A stretch of DNA of 64,000 nucleotides from Siphonodentalium dalli (lineage: Eukaryota; Mollusca; Scaphopoda; Gadilida; Siphonodentaliidae). The notes beneath the pieces are model-generated. The model did not search any database. It worked only from the letters and a program-made list of their open reading frames with translations, and was not told the DNA's origin. The position numbers were made by a program, and so were the translations under genes. Location of the stretch: NCBI GenBank assembly GCA_032622095.1, contig CP136069.1:165594394-165658393 (forward strand), given 5' to 3'. Of this stretch, positions 34,130 through 46,817 are shown piece after piece; within the stretch, counting starts at the first letter, position 1; every line of letters starts with the position of its first letter.

Positions 34130-34515
34130 AGTGTGGGAGTGTTGATCGTCTGTTACACGTTATTCTATATGGCCGTCTATTCAGAGCCTAGCTGATTCAT
34201 TAGTCAACACAGGGACGTGACAACATGGTTTGGTGGGTGGATATGGAGGGGTGGATGCATCATAGTTAGTGAATGGTGCATGGGATATAGCTGAATTCTC
34301 CAGCGATCGTCTGCCGCGCGTTATGGTATTACATGGCCGTCAACTCAGACCTTAGCTGGTTCATCTATCAACATCTATCTACGACAGAGGTGTGGTGTGT
34401 GGGAGGGGCTGTATACAGCTGTCAGTCATCGTGGGATAGATGGAATCTCCAGTGATCGCCTGTCGCACGTTCTGATCTATCACGGTCCACTCAGACCCCA
34501 GCTGGTTTATTAAAG
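34130..34515 (+). repeat. Tandem repeat, ~155 bp unit, 3 copies
   Basis: GATCGTCTGTTACACGTT / GATCGTCTGCCGCGCGTT / GATCGCCTGTCGCACGTT each lead to ATGGCCGTC..CTCAGA and TAGCTG.TTCAT at about 34145, 34303 and 34455. Confidence 0.7.
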
Positions 34516-34970
34516 ATGCATAATCCGAAATAACGCTCCCAAATTACAATTTCTTTGGCTTGGGGGGGGGGGTAAAAATATTTGATTCGAATCGAGGAAC
34601 CACAATCAAAGCTCAGAGTGATCAAATATCGATTTTAGAAATTTGTTATTTCTCGAAATGTGGAATTATTTGCGGCCCAGAAAAGAGCCGTCAAATCCAC
34701 GGTCTCGGACAAAACTGCGGATGACGATGGATAACTCTAAAATCAAATGGTGATACGGCCAAATTTCGTGATACTCAAATGATAATATTTCGTTGAACAA
34801 CATGTTGATAAATAACACGTTTTGGGAAATTTTATACCTTGATAGCTGACAGCGGTTAGCATTATTTTGTTGTAATTAATCGATTCTGATAACAAAAGCG
34901 TACTTTGAAGAAATGTTGTTGTAACTTGATGATATGGGAACCGTCTGATCGGATTGAGTACCTTAATTTA
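34515..34970 (+). mobile_element. F3-family dispersed repeat
   Basis: Related to 58738-59181 (inverted), 60380-60590 and 62560-62765: shares TATTTGATT...GAGGAACC, CAAAGCTCAGAGT and ATCGGATTGAGTAC. A G tract (34562-34572) stands where a relative has a plain GTGGG. Confidence 0.6.
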
Positions 34971-35099
34971 ATCAACCGATGGAAGTGAGGAACGGGGTGT
35001 GTTGGTGGGATGGCCACTTCAGTGATATCGGTCTCCAGCAATCATTCCTTTCGTGTCGGTTGCTACAACACGATGTCGGTTGGTCATTTCATCCATCCA

Positions 35100-35288
35100 T
35101 AATCTGATATACTAGATATACTAGAATAATAGTAATCTGATATATCAGAATAATAATCTGATATCTCGGATTAAGTAATCTGATATATCAGATTTTTGCA
35201 ATCTGACATATCAGATTTTTGCAATCTGACATATCAGATTAACTTATCTGATATAATAAGAATACTAATCTGATATATCAGATTAATA
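35100..35288. repeat. Array of the palindrome AATCTGATATATCAGATT
   Basis: About eight copies or half-copies of an 18 bp self-complementary word, with variants TCTGACATATCAG and TCTGATATAATAAG, in both orientations. It can fold into several alternative hairpins. Confidence 0.75.
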
Positions 35289-35289
35289 A

Positions 35290-36980
35290 CCGAAGAGGAG
35301 GTGGTGGTTCTAAGCCGCCGTAAATATTTAAACACTAATGGCATTTTGTAATTGTAAGATCATCATATTGGCTAATGCATGTAAATAGAATATATTTGAT
35401 TGTATTACGTATAGTGAATTGTTTTAAACTCCTAATATCATCAATGGGAGAGTGTTCGTATTTCAGAATGACACATGTGGTGGGGGAGGGGTCGGAAAAA
35501 AAATTCAGGCACGTATGCTGATTTTTTACTTTTTAACCCTTGTTGTGACCCACCCACCCCCGCGTCCAAATTTTTTTCCGTTTTTGGCAGTTTTTTCCGA
35601 CCATTTTTGGACACCCACCCCTCCCTTTTAACACTAAAACAGAGATTTGCGGGGGGAAATTCACTGTAAACAGCTGCATATGAATTTATGTGCATACTAT
35701 TTGTCATGGATGTTAACATTGACATGTAAATAGGAACGAGTCATTTTGAGGTAATTCGGCCGAAAAAACATGGCTGCCAGCGGCCATCTTGGATCTCAAA
35801 ATTTGCAACAAAATACAACACGATAACTGCCTGAAGTCAGTTTAGCAGTTAGAATTACATTATTTCTCTTATTCTAAGGTGTTTTAAGACAAACTCATTG
35901 CAAAAACAGTCAACAAACTTGCAGGAACAAAAATTTGAGTTGCGGAAAGCATTGTTTGTTGGTCCCATCGACCACCCACCCATCCCGGCATAAGTGCCCG
36001 GAAAAAAATTGTCCCCCCCCCCCCTGAATGAGAAAGAATTTAGTTACTTAATATCTATAATATGTTTGACTTTTAAATTTATGTTCTTTAAAGAGCTTAT
36101 ATTAGGGTGAGTTATGTTTTTGAATAGATAATCAGATAATCGTTTTTTTTCCATAGGTTCTTTTATGTAGTTACATCTGTGTTTAATATCACAACAATAA
36201 TTCCCGGACACCTGTGTTTAGTACTTGCCAATATTGATGGGTTCAGATTTACTTCTCATATCATCATGGTCATATAGCCCACATGGTACAGAAAATGAGT
36301 TTTCAACTTTATCCAGAATATGTGGACAGAATCTTTTTGACTCATCTATCGGTTTTGGTTTTGTGTATCTCAGAGTTTCTATATTCTGTCTGTTTGCATA
36401 CTTATTTTACTTGGTTATTTTCTGAGATCTTATGGTATATTGAAACTAAAATAATCTCTAAATTTTACTGTAGAATTTTAATTTTCCCTCGTTTGAGGTT
36501 TTCATTCGTTTATATTCGTTTTATATCTTTTTGTTGTAAGTGGTCCTTATTAATTATTACATGATTCATAAAAATGTCGTATTCTATCACCTCGATCCTT
36601 ATATAGCAATTTCAGTCATGTTCGACTACGAGAAGCTGGTTTTATTCCTTTCAGTTTCATGTCTTCTTTAAAAGCTGCGATTTATAACAGAACGGTGTAT
36701 AAGGGAATTTACAATTGTGAACTTTTGTACTTGTTTTCAACGTAAACGTATTCTGTCCTGTTCCCACAATATAACACAAAAGGCGACATCCAATGTTTTT
36801 TCTGGGGATATTTTCCAAGATTATATTATAACCAAGACATTGGGTATCATTTGCAGAAGATGTAATTTAATTTCTTCCCTATTAGCAATTTTTTATCCAC
36901 TACGGCAAATATTACGACAAATCAAAAAAACGGAATGACGGTAAACAAGTCACGGAAACAGCTTCGACAAGAAAGGATTA
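35290..36980. other. No gene recognised
   Basis: Holds one stray unit of the GATGGC-type repeat (35735-35805), a poly-C tract (36013-36023) and overlapping AT-rich ORFs without domains. Confidence 0.35.
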
Positions 36981-36983
36981 ATC

Positions 36984-38225
36984 AACATTATTATATGATC
37001 ATAAGTTTCTTTCCCCAATTCTTATGTTAAAACCCAACGAAAAAGTTCGAGATATCTAACGATGTTCACCTCATTAATGAAACAACGGGTTAATATCAGT
37101 TCTGAGTGACGTCAGATACTTCAGGGGTTAACATAACTTATTATCAAACCTGAAAATAGATCAGGTTTTCACAGAGACGATCAACGTCACAACGTCTTGT
37201 CCAACCAAAGCGCGTTTCATATAATAAAACAATTATCGCATTGTTTCTTGGTTGACACGAGGAATTGTCAGCCCTTGGAAGTCAATATTCACCTCGGCAT
37301 ACGGCCTTGGTGAATATTGACTTCCTCTGGTTGACAATTCCACGTGTCAACCTCGAAACAATGCGATAACTGTATATTATTATATGATCATAAGTTTCTT
37401 TCCCCAATTCTTATGTTAAAACCCAACGAAAAAGTTCGAGATATCTAACGATGTTCACCTCATTAATGAAACAACGGGTTAATATCAGTTCTGAGTGACG
37501 TCAGATACTTCAGGGGTTAACATAACTTATTATCAAACCTGAAAATAGATCAGGTTTTCACAGAGACGATCAACGTCACAACGTCTTGTCCAACCAAAAC
37601 GCGTTTCATATAATAAAACAATTATCGCATTGTTTCTTGGTTGACACGAGGAATTGTCAGCCCTTGGAAGTCAATATTCACCTCGGCATACGGCCTTGGT
37701 GAATATTGACTTCCTCTGGTTGACAATTCATCGTGTCAACCTCGAAACAATGCGATAATTGTATATTATTATATGATCATAAGTTTCTTTCCCCAATTCC
37801 AATGTTAAAACGTAACGAAAAACTTGAGATATCTAACGATCGATGTTCACCTCATTAATGAAACAACAGGTTAATAACAGTTCTGAGTGACGTCAGATAC
37901 TTCAGGGGTTAACATTATACAGTTATCGCATTGTTTCGAGGTTGACACGTGGAATTGTCAACCCGAGGAAGTCAATATTCACCAAGGCCGTAGCCTGAGG
38001 CCGAGGTGAATATTGACTCCAAAGGGCTGACAATTCCTCGTGTCAACCAAGAAACAATATTAATGCGATAAATGTTTTATTATATGAAACTCGCTCTGAT
38101 TGGACAAGACGTTGTGACGTTGAACGTCGCTGGGAAAATCCTATCTATTTTCAGGTCTGATAATAAGTTATGTTAACCCCTGAAGTATCTGACGTCACTC
38201 AGAACTGTTATTAACCTATTGTTAC
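36984..38225. repeat. Complex direct and inverted repeat block
   Basis: Two ~386 bp direct units (36984-37370 and 37371-37757), a shortened third (37758-37915) and an inverted partial unit (38076-38225). Units share TGATCATAAGTTTCTTTCCC, GTCAGATACTTCAGGGG and CAACGTCACAACGTC boxes. Hairpins of ~145 bp sit inside at 37230-37372, 37617-37758 and 37915-38075. Confidence 0.8.
37915..38075. repeat. TTATCGCATTG hairpin
   Basis: Arms TTATCGCATTGTTTC...GTTGACACG.GGAATTGTCA and complement around GTCAATATTCACC.AGGCC. It recurs at 37230, 37617 and 39407. The centre of a larger palindrome falls here. Confidence 0.75.
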
Positions 38226-39265
38226 GTGCGCTCGCGCAACAGTATGGCGATCAGACAGATTCGTAGGTTGGTGTCACACTCTATGACGTCACCAAAAACG
38301 ACGTAAAACCTCGTGGCGTTCTGACATTTTTACTGTGCCGCGTTTTTGCTATGTTTATTTTATGTGTTGTTTTCGATTATTTGTTTGTCGCCGATATCGC
38401 CATTTGTCAGGATTCCCTGTTTCTATATTTAAAACTGGCATGCTCGTAGTGAGCCTCGATTTCGATTTTTTCTCCCAGGTCAAAATACGTCAGAGTTATG
38501 ACAAAAATAGATCGACCTACATTTTCTCCATCAGAACTCGACATCAAAGAGTCTATAGACTCCTTCGGGATCTACATAGACTCCTTCATTTGGGTATTTT
38601 TACTTATAATTGGGAAGTTTTATCATGTTTGGTTCGTGCGAAGACCCCTTATTATCGTGCGGGAAAAGAGAGACATTCAAAACGCGATTTCGTAATTCGA
38701 CGCAATAGGCTGAATAGCCTAACCTTCAGCCGAGTTCCGGGTCAAATACGACGAATGACGTAACACAAAACAAAACGCATTTGCTGACACAAACACGTAC
38801 CGTTTGAAGAGTTTATTATTACATAAAATGATCGTTATTGATTAATTATTGATTAATTAATGATATTTATTGTTGCATATTGGCTGCTATATTTACACAA
38901 ATAGTATTAATTTGTTTCTTATAATTGCTCCTTTGGTCAACTTTGACTATCGGAAAATGAAAATCAAAATATGCCGCTGAAAAAAATGTAATCGATATTA
39001 AAGTCTCATCCTTTCGGCAACATGGAATTGGTTTTAATTACTTAAATGATTAATATAGTAATTTGCATTTTATCTGTGATGAAATGAGAAATGGTAATTG
39101 TCTTTTTTTGCTAACATTAAATTAAATTAAATAAATTAAGTAAAATACAGTGAAATTATTTTTTAAATTATTGTTTATTACATTTTTGCGCACGTTGGCA
39201 TCTCTCTGAGTGCATTCTAGTTTGATTAATGCGGTGAGCATCATTAGATATCTCGATTTTTTTGT
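38226..39265. other. Unique 1 kb segment between repeat copies
   Basis: Bounded by inverted copies of the 37 kb unit. The ORF at 38335-38763 (142 residues) and an overlapping one with a hydrophobic segment at 38498-38695 have no recognisable domain. It could be the interior of a larger element. Confidence 0.35.
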
Positions 39266-39556
39266 TATGTTTTAACATAGGAATTGGGAAAGAAACTTAT
39301 GATCATATAATAAAACTTATTATCAGACCTGAAAATAGATCAGGTTTTCCCAGCGACGTTCAACGTCACAACGTCTTGTCCAATCAAAGCGCGTTTCATA
39401 TAATAAAACAGTTATCGCATTGTTTCTTGGTTGACACTAGGAATTGTCAGCCCTTGGAACTCAATATTCACCTCGGCCTTCGGCCTTGGTGAATATTGAC
39501 TTCATCGGGTTGACAATTCCTCGTGTCAACCTGGAAACAATGCGATAATTGTATAA
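39266..39556 (-). repeat. Outlying copy of the 37 kb unit
   Basis: Begins GTTTTAACATAGGAATTGGGAAAGAAACTTATGATCA, the complement of the start of the 36984 unit, then runs through the CAACGTCACAACGTC box and a TTATCGCATTG hairpin (39407-39555). Confidence 0.75.
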
Positions 39557-39559
39557 TGT

Positions 39560-40640
39560 CTGACGTTGCATATATGATATATACCGTACAATAATATATA
39601 ATATTCAAATAGTAACATAATAATAAATGTATTGTATTTGCGCTGTATTTTTATGAACTACTTTTCTGTTTATATATTCGTTACTTGTGTTATTTTTGAC
39701 GAATAAAATGTATGAACAAAAATGAGCTGTGGGGATATCTTTTATTTTTAACGTATATTTCCGGTTAGACTTTTTGCAGGATGTCTGTATTCGCGGATGT
39801 GGGCCTATCTTCGTGGATGTCCCATTGTTGCAGTACGTAACTTTTATTCCGCGTTCATTGCTTTCGATATTTAGGTGTGAACAATGGCTGGGCCACTCTT
39901 GAAGATTTTATTGCGGGGACACAATGCATAATATAACAGCTAACATTACTGATGAAGTATGTCTCAGTGGGAATGTAGACAAATGTCGTATTGGGAAGTA
40001 TCGGGGTGTATTTAATCTGATTAGTAGTTTTGTCGTCCGCATTTAGAGGCTTTCTGGTGTGGTGAATGAGAAACATTCAGTGATATTAACGCCGTAGTTG
40101 TTGTAATTATTTGAAGGTATAGTTGTTTTAACATAATTCTGAGAGGGTGCATTCATGAAACCAGTATATTATATGCCTAATAATATGATCTTGATGGCGT
40201 TTTTCCATTTCTGACTATGGTTTTCTTGTTGACACTGTGTTACACATTTATACCGTCATGATTGTTATGTACACATATATATTTACATAACCCGTCTGTG
40301 TTAAACTAAATCATATTTGGTGATTGGTCAACGTCCCAATAATGCACAGAGTGTAACACGAACAGGAAGTTAGAAACTGTTGACCCAATATGAATTAATA
40401 AATAAACGCGGTCAGCAGAATAATTGGGCGTGCTTTTCAAAATTCAGCCAAATTGCATCTGATGCCTGTTATTTATCTCGAACACGGTATCGTTGCTAAG
40501 AGCTTGGAAATCTTATATTGGGTTGACTTAATATGCTGCGTGGGCTAGTCTCGAATTCTCGGCAGATTTTGTGAAAATAAATAAGAATAAACTCCACTTT
40601 TTATGGGAATAAATCACGAAAAAGCTATATAAATATAGGA
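39560..40640. other. No gene recognised
   Basis: Includes a CTGACTATGG-family repeat (40085-40245). The ORF at 39855-40076 is unsupported. Confidence 0.35.
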
Positions 40641-40641
40641 A

Positions 40642-40789
40642 GTGAATGTTGTGGGGTGTGTTATTGGGGGGTACGGCCCTGTGTTCGTTTTGGGCACATT
40701 TAGTGTAAACCGCTTTGCAGTTTACACAATGTACCCCAACAACCACAGCGCCGTATCTCCCAATAAAACACACACCTACTACATTCATT
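40642..40789. repeat. Imperfect hairpin MITE
   Basis: Arms GAATGTTGTGGGGTGTGTTA.TGGG and TCCCAATAAAACACACACC...ACATTC, with CGGTTTAC-like centre. The minus-strand ORF at 40528-40788 reads through it. Confidence 0.55.
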
Positions 40790-41194
40790 TCTTAAATAAT
40801 ATCATATACTATTAGTAGGACAATATAACATAAAACACAAACGAACATACACGAATAGGCCACTGAACATGTACCTCACCCGAACACACACAACAACAAA
40901 AGATCGTACATGTGTCGACGTGCATTTCCGGAAGATAATGGGGATATTTTCAAACAGAAACAGTCAGAATGCAAAATATATCATCTGTATCTTTGACATC
41001 TAAACACCGTTTTGGCGACATCTCATTGCAGAATCGATCCGCGGCTTTGATACCCGAAATCCTGATGGGTACCCACACGCGATAGCGGATATTATTTTTG
41101 GGAACCGCACTATATTGGGTAGAAATATTTTAAGGTTAACCGAAAATTTATTTTTCTATTGATACACGTATTCCTCGCCATCAATTATGTCACA

Positions 41195-41352
41195 AACATT
41201 CGTGGCCACGAAACAACTAATTCATGGCCAAGAAATAGCTAAATCATGGCCACGAAATAACTAATTCAAATGATTCGTGGCCACGAAATACCAATTCGTG
41301 GCCCCGAAATACTAATTCATGGCCACGAAATAGCTAATTCGTGGCCAGGAAA
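41195..41352 (+). repeat. Minisatellite, ~24 bp unit
   Basis: About seven copies of TTCGTGGCCACGAAATAACTAA with variants; the core GTGGCCAC is itself palindromic. Confidence 0.8.
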
Positions 41353-41740
41353 TAACTAGTTTATCCCCATTCAGTTTGTGTGTATTATATGGCCGACAGT
41401 AATGGACGCAGATAGGGATGATTTATTTGCATATATAAACACGCAATATATCAAAAAAATGGCACCTTTGTCTGGGCTATAAGGGCTACGTTTCTTCGAG
41501 ATATCTTTGAGTATGCCAAGTACATGTAACATGCTATTGTTGGTATATGATTGTATCACTCACTATAATCATTCCGTGTATATCAATCACAAACGTTTGT
41601 CAGATAATGCTGCACCAGCGCAGCTCCCGTCATGAAAGGGTTAATTTCCTCGTAGCTAGGATCTAATTATTTCCTGGTACACAAAACACCAATGGTACGT
41701 TTATTCGTCAATTCAGACAGGGCATGCATGTTTAATTATT
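41353..41740. other. No gene; one TTAA-element end
   Basis: CAGCTCCCGTCATGAAAGGG followed by TTAA (41641-41644) matches one end of family H; the other end was not found. Confidence 0.4.
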
Positions 41741-41744
41741 GGAA

Positions 41745-42035
41745 ATAACATTATGAACTTGTTCAATTGATAAGTTAGTACCCAGGCGCTCTGCCAACTT
41801 GGGGAATATAACATTCTACTAAGATCGCCCAAAATTAAAAAACATATGTTCTTCTCGATTCTGGACGCAAATATCGGAGATAAGCTAACGAAAAAATTAT
41901 TTCTACACCCAGAGTCATTGCATGCGTTTAATTAATATATAAGAATGACCGTGTGTGTGTTGTCAATTTGGATATATTATTTCTAAAAAATGATTCTCCA
42001 TTTCTATTTTATCACCCTACCGGAGTGTTCAAATG
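41745..42035 (+). mobile_element. F1-family element, partial
   Basis: TAAGTTAGTACCCAGGCGCT..GCCAACT...TTAATTAATATATAAGAATG...CCTACCGGAGTGTT. Shorter than the 54 kb copies; the ends are worn. Confidence 0.65.
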
Positions 42036-42980
42036 AGCAGTCAACTATCTTTATAAACATTGTTATGATTCCGCGACCCAATTTTCCTCCAACCAGAATG
42101 TTCACCTAGAATTCTGGTATAGGGCAACACTGGAACGGAATTCGGAGAAGCATTCGACACAAACAGCTAATGCTCGAAAATAGGCTGGTGTTGATACTCA
42201 AAAGGATCACCTGTATAGTAACCGCTTGCATAGGTATGTTAACTATGGTACACGCCCGGAGAATGAGATGCCGAACGAAAAGTGTCTTCAAACACAGCGT
42301 ATACAAATAGCTCAGATGAACACTTAACAACAGTCCGAATGCTCGACATTCAACAAACGGTGTTTATTAGGGGGAAATTTTCACGCTGAATCATCGACGA
42401 TTAACACTTTAATTTAGCCGAAATTTGCCAATTATTCCCAAAATAAATATAACTCGGTTAAGCTGCGAACTTGAGGTCGAACTTCGAAGTTGTGTTTTAT
42501 ATTTTATTGCATTTTATTACAAAACAAGTTTCGTCTGGTTTTTAGAAATATTTCGCAATACTTTTGGGAGATAGAGGGAGAAAGAGAGCTCAATTCGGCA
42601 ACAAAATCGTCTAAATATGACTAAATATTGCTATGCTCAAGATGCACATAGTCGCATGTATAGAGATTCTATTTAGTGTCTTCCGGACATAGTAAAATGA
42701 AGAGGGCTTGCCTCCAATTCAATTCAATTCAATTCAATTATTTATTCACTCAAATCGTCAAATATGACACAATAGAGCAAATGAAATCAGTTGGAAACGT
42801 TCTGACTTTGGCAAGTATTTTCAGATTATATAGATAGCGATTCTGTATATCGATAATCCGTGTATTTATCCACATATATTATCACTCTTTTAATATTACA
42901 TATAATTTGGAATTTGAAATGAGCCTTGGCTCATATTTCAAAAATTTGTTAGAGCTTATGCGAACAAACTTCAGCGACAA
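42036..42980. other. No gene recognised
   Basis: The ORF at 42106-42330 has no domain. An (AATTC)n microsatellite lies at 42717-42739. Confidence 0.35.
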
Positions 42981-42985
42981 ATTTA

Positions 42986-43243
42986 CCCTTTCATTACGGG
43001 AGCTTCGCTAGTGCAGCACTAAAGATCCAGTGCCAGTGCATTATATTATATATGCGAGTCTCCCATAGGTAGCCTCACATATCTAAGAGAATACACTGGC
43101 TTGCAAGGTCAATGCAAATATTGTCGGGCCAATATATTCTCTTATATATATGCGAGGCTCCATGTGGGGAAACTCGCGTATATAAGATAATGCATTGGCA
43201 CAGGGTTTTCGCCAAATTTCAGGAAGCTCCAGCCATGGAAGGG
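42986..43243 (+). mobile_element. TTAA-type MITE with two hairpins (family H)
   Basis: Ends CCCTTTCATTACGGGAGCTTC and complement of GGAAGCTCCAGCCATGGAAGGG; TTAA follows at 43244-43247, and the left site has decayed to TTTA. Two ATATATGCGAG hairpins lie at 43031-43100 and 43127-43200, as in the 195-454 copy. Confidence 0.7.
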
Positions 43244-43389
43244 TTAACATTCCAAATTATTGTCAGGGCTGATGCGAACTAAATTCAGCGACAAATTAAT
43301 TAAAGAACCACGCACCGATCCGATTTGACACCAAATAATTCATATTTCCTTTGAAATGTTCCGCTTACCAGGCTGAAGATCATGAAAAT

Positions 43390-45390
43390 ACCATCGTATC
43401 ACATATGCAGGCATCACATCGTTCGTATCATAGCACGCATGCAGCATCACATCGTTCGTATCATAGCACGCATGCAGCATCACATCGTTCGTATCATAGC
43501 ACGCATGCAGCATCACATCGTTCGTATCACGCATGCAGCATCACATCGTTCGTATCACGCATGCAGCATCACATCGTTCGTATCATAGCACGCATGCAGC
43601 ATCACATCGTTCGTATAACGCATGCAGCATCACATCGTTCGTATCACGCATGCAGCATCACATCGTTCGTATAACGCATGTAGCATCACATCGTTCGTAT
43701 CACGCATGCAGGCATCACATCGTTCGTATAACGCATGCAGGCATCACATCGTTCGTATAACGCATGCAGCATCACATCGTTCGTATCACGCATGCAGGCA
43801 TCACATCGTTCGTATCACGCATGCAGCATCACATCGTTCGTATCACGCATGCAGGCATCACATCGTTCGTATCACGCATGCAGGATCATATCGTTCGTAT
43901 CACGCATGCAGCATCACATCGTTCGTATCATAGCACGCATGCAGCATCACATCGTTCGTATCACGCATGCAGCATCACATCGTTCGTATCATAGCACGCA
44001 TGCAGCATCACATCGTTCGTATCATAGCACGCATGCGGGCATCACATCGTTCGTATCATAGCACGCATGCAGCATCACATCGTTCGTATCATAGCACGCA
44101 TGCAGCATCACATCGTTCGTATCACGCATGCAGCATCACATCGTTCGTATCACGCATGCAGGCATCACATCGTTCGTATAACGCATGCAGCATCACATCG
44201 TTCGTATCACGCATACAGCATCACATCGTTCGTATAACGCATGCAGCATCACATCGTTCGTATCACGCATGCAGGCATCACATCGTTCGTATAACGCATG
44301 CAGGCATCACATCGTTCGTATAACGCATGCAGGCATCACATCGTTCGTATAACGCATGCAGGCATCACATCGTTCGTATAACGCATGCAGGCATCACATC
44401 CTTCGTATCACGCATGCAGCATCACATCGTTCGTATCACGCATGCAGGCATCACATCGTTCGTATAACGCATGCAGGCATCACATCGTTCATATAACGCA
44501 TGCAGCATCACATCGTTCGTATAACGCATGCAGGCATCACATCGTTCGTATAACGCATGCGGGCATCACATCGTTCGTATCACGCATGCAGGCATCACAT
44601 CGTTCGTATAACGCATGCGGGCATCACATCGTTCGTATAACGCATGCAGCATCACATCGTTCGTATCATAGCACGCATGCAGCATCACATCGTTCGTATC
44701 ACGCATGCAGGCATCACATCGTTCGTATCATAGCACGCATGCAGCATCACATCGTTCGTATCACGCATGCAGGCATCACATCGTTCGTATCATAGCACGC
44801 ATGCAGCATCACATCGTTCGTATCATAGCACGCATGCAGCATCACATCGTTCGTATCACGCATGCAGCATCACATCGTTCGTATAACGCATGCAGGCATC
44901 ACATCGTTCGTATAACGCATGCGGGCATCACATCGTTCGTATAACGCATGCGGGCATCACATCGTTCGTATCATAGCACGCATGCAGGCATCACATCGTT
45001 CGTATAACGCATGCAGCATCACATCGTTCGTATAACGCATGCGGGCATCACATCGTTCGTATAACGCATGCAGGCATCACATCGTTCGTATAACGCATGC
45101 AGCATCACATCGTTCGTATAACGCATGCGGGCATCACATCGTTCGTATAACGCATGCAGCATCACATCGTTCGTATCACACATATACATCGTTCGTGTCA
45201 CACACGCAGACATCGCACCGTGAATATCACACATGTAGTCATCACATTATTCGTATCACACAGTACTGCATCGTATTGTGCATATTACACATGTAGGCAT
45301 CGTATTGTGCATATCACACATGCAGGCATCACATCGTTCGTATCACACACGCAGGCATCACATCGTTCGTATCACACATGCAGACATCGC
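43390..45390. repeat. Minisatellite array, 28/29/33 bp units, about 60 copies
   Basis: Core unit GCATCACATCGTTCGTATCACGCATGCA (two halves given here: GCATCACATCGTTCGTAT and CACGCATGCA). Variants are ATAACGC for ATCACGC, an extra G (CAGGCATC), and a 5 bp insertion ATAGC. Units after 45180 are diverged (CACACATGTAGTCATC), typical of an older array edge. Nearly all frames are open because the unit lacks stops, so the many ORFs here are not genes. Confidence 0.9.
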
Positions 45391-45555
45391 GGATGCAAGT
45401 AATTAAAGATGCCTGTCCGATTTGACCCCCATCAAACCACAACGTGTACCTGTTATATACATATAGGAGGTGTTGATGGTCATATATCGGCTTAAAAAAG
45501 GAAATTGAACCTAATATAACTTCCAATGATCGCCTCCTATAAACAGTGCCCATGC

Positions 45556-45682
45556 ATGCTTCGCGAAGAGCGTACATGTTTCACGAAGAGCGTCAAGGCT
45601 TGATAAAGAGCGCCCATGCTTCACAAAGAGCGACCATGATTCACAAAGAGCGACCATGATTCACAAAGAGCGTCCATGTTTC
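45556..45682 (+). repeat. Tandem repeat of a 20-21 bp AAAGAGCG unit
   Basis: Six copies of AAAGAGCGNCCATGNTTCAC with variants. The AAAGAGCG core is shared with the AATAAAGAGCGTT motif of the TTAA elements at 12.8 and 59.8 kb. Confidence 0.7.
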
Positions 45683-45699
45683 TGCTACCGAAAACGCGG

Positions 45700-46600
45700 T
45701 ATAGTTAATAAGGAGCGTTCTTAATTACAAACTTTGCTGACATCTTCGACGTATTATTTATGGATGAATTTGTAGATGTTCGTGATGCCCGTGTGATAAA
45801 TATGACAAATTGCAAGTATATTTCATTTTATTTTTCCTGATAAGCGGAACAATAGCTTTAAAAATTATGGATTAGTTGGCGTCAAATGCATCTTATACAC
45901 AGAACGACACGGGTGTGTTAATGGGTTTGTTTATACGGCACGGGTGTTAGCGTGGATGGATAGAACGAGAGGCAGATCCTCGAGTTATCCTTCCACGATG
46001 ACACAGGTGCCGTTCTGTATTTATTACACGTCAAACGCGTCATGGAATCCGTGCATAAACAAATAAGGACTTAAAAGGTTTATATAGGCACATACAGGGC
46101 TTTTATTTTATAGTTTCTTCGCTGGTATTCATTAAGCTATCCAACGAAATTGGTCTAAACTTGGGTCTAAATGAAACTATTGGATTTCTTCGTAAGTTGT
46201 GAAGCAGCTAATTTCATTTCCATCGCGATGGTCCATTCCCGATTCAGCGCTTTGGCAATCTGCACACAGTTGCTAACCTGAACGCTTAACAAGTGACAAT
46301 TTCTCCAAAATCCATACACGCGATCTTTGAAAAATCACGGATGGATATAGACAAAATATATATGCCGTCATTCATCTGCGCCTGTTGGTTGCTGTAAATG
46401 GTAAAAGTCATGATATGGAAATTCGCAGGTTGATCTGCTTCATCAGCTGTGACTTGATTTCAAAAACCATTACAGCCACAATGGTTGTTTATCGACTAAG
46501 ATATGTCAACATCGATATTATACAAGAGTAGTCACACACCTATACGTTCACAATTAGCGCCTGTGGGGATCAGTAAATTTCGCCATTCGGTTTAGAAACT
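45700..46600. other. No gene recognised
   Basis: A hairpin-like pair, CAGAACGACACGGGTG (45900-45915) and CACAGGTGCCGTTCTG (46001-46017), suggests a small worn MITE. Nothing else is supported. Confidence 0.35.
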
Positions 46601-46603
46601 TTA

Positions 46604-46815
46604 CAGTAATGCCCAAAGTAATTCACCACTTAACCACAGCAGAATTATGGGTAATTTTTCAGGATTTAGTCGGATATATGGCTTGTTGCCATTCATCGGA
46701 AAGCTCTCGCCGAGAGCTCTCCGATGAATGGCAACAAGCCATATTTCCGACTAAATCCTGAAAATTTACCCATAATTCTGCTGTGGTTAAGTGGTCAATT
46801 ACTTGGACATTACTG
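46604..46815. mobile_element. CAGTAATG hairpin MITE, long form
   Basis: 212 bp, TA at 46602-46603 and 46816-46817. Same central stem (CATTCATCGGAAAGCTCTCG) as 773-985. Overlapping ORFs on both strands are read-throughs. Confidence 0.85.
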
Positions 46816-46817
46816 TA

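Noticed and set aside
38335-38763. 142-residue ORF as a gene
   Set aside because: There is no domain, it overlaps another frame, and it sits in a repeat-bounded segment; left as unassigned.
43390-45390. CRISPR-like array
   Set aside because: There are no unique spacers between constant repeats; the whole unit repeats, and the context is eukaryotic with introns and a SINE.
43351-45402. Long repetitive ORFs on both strands
   Set aside because: They exist in several frames at once because the minisatellite unit lacks stop codons; there is no domain and no promoter.
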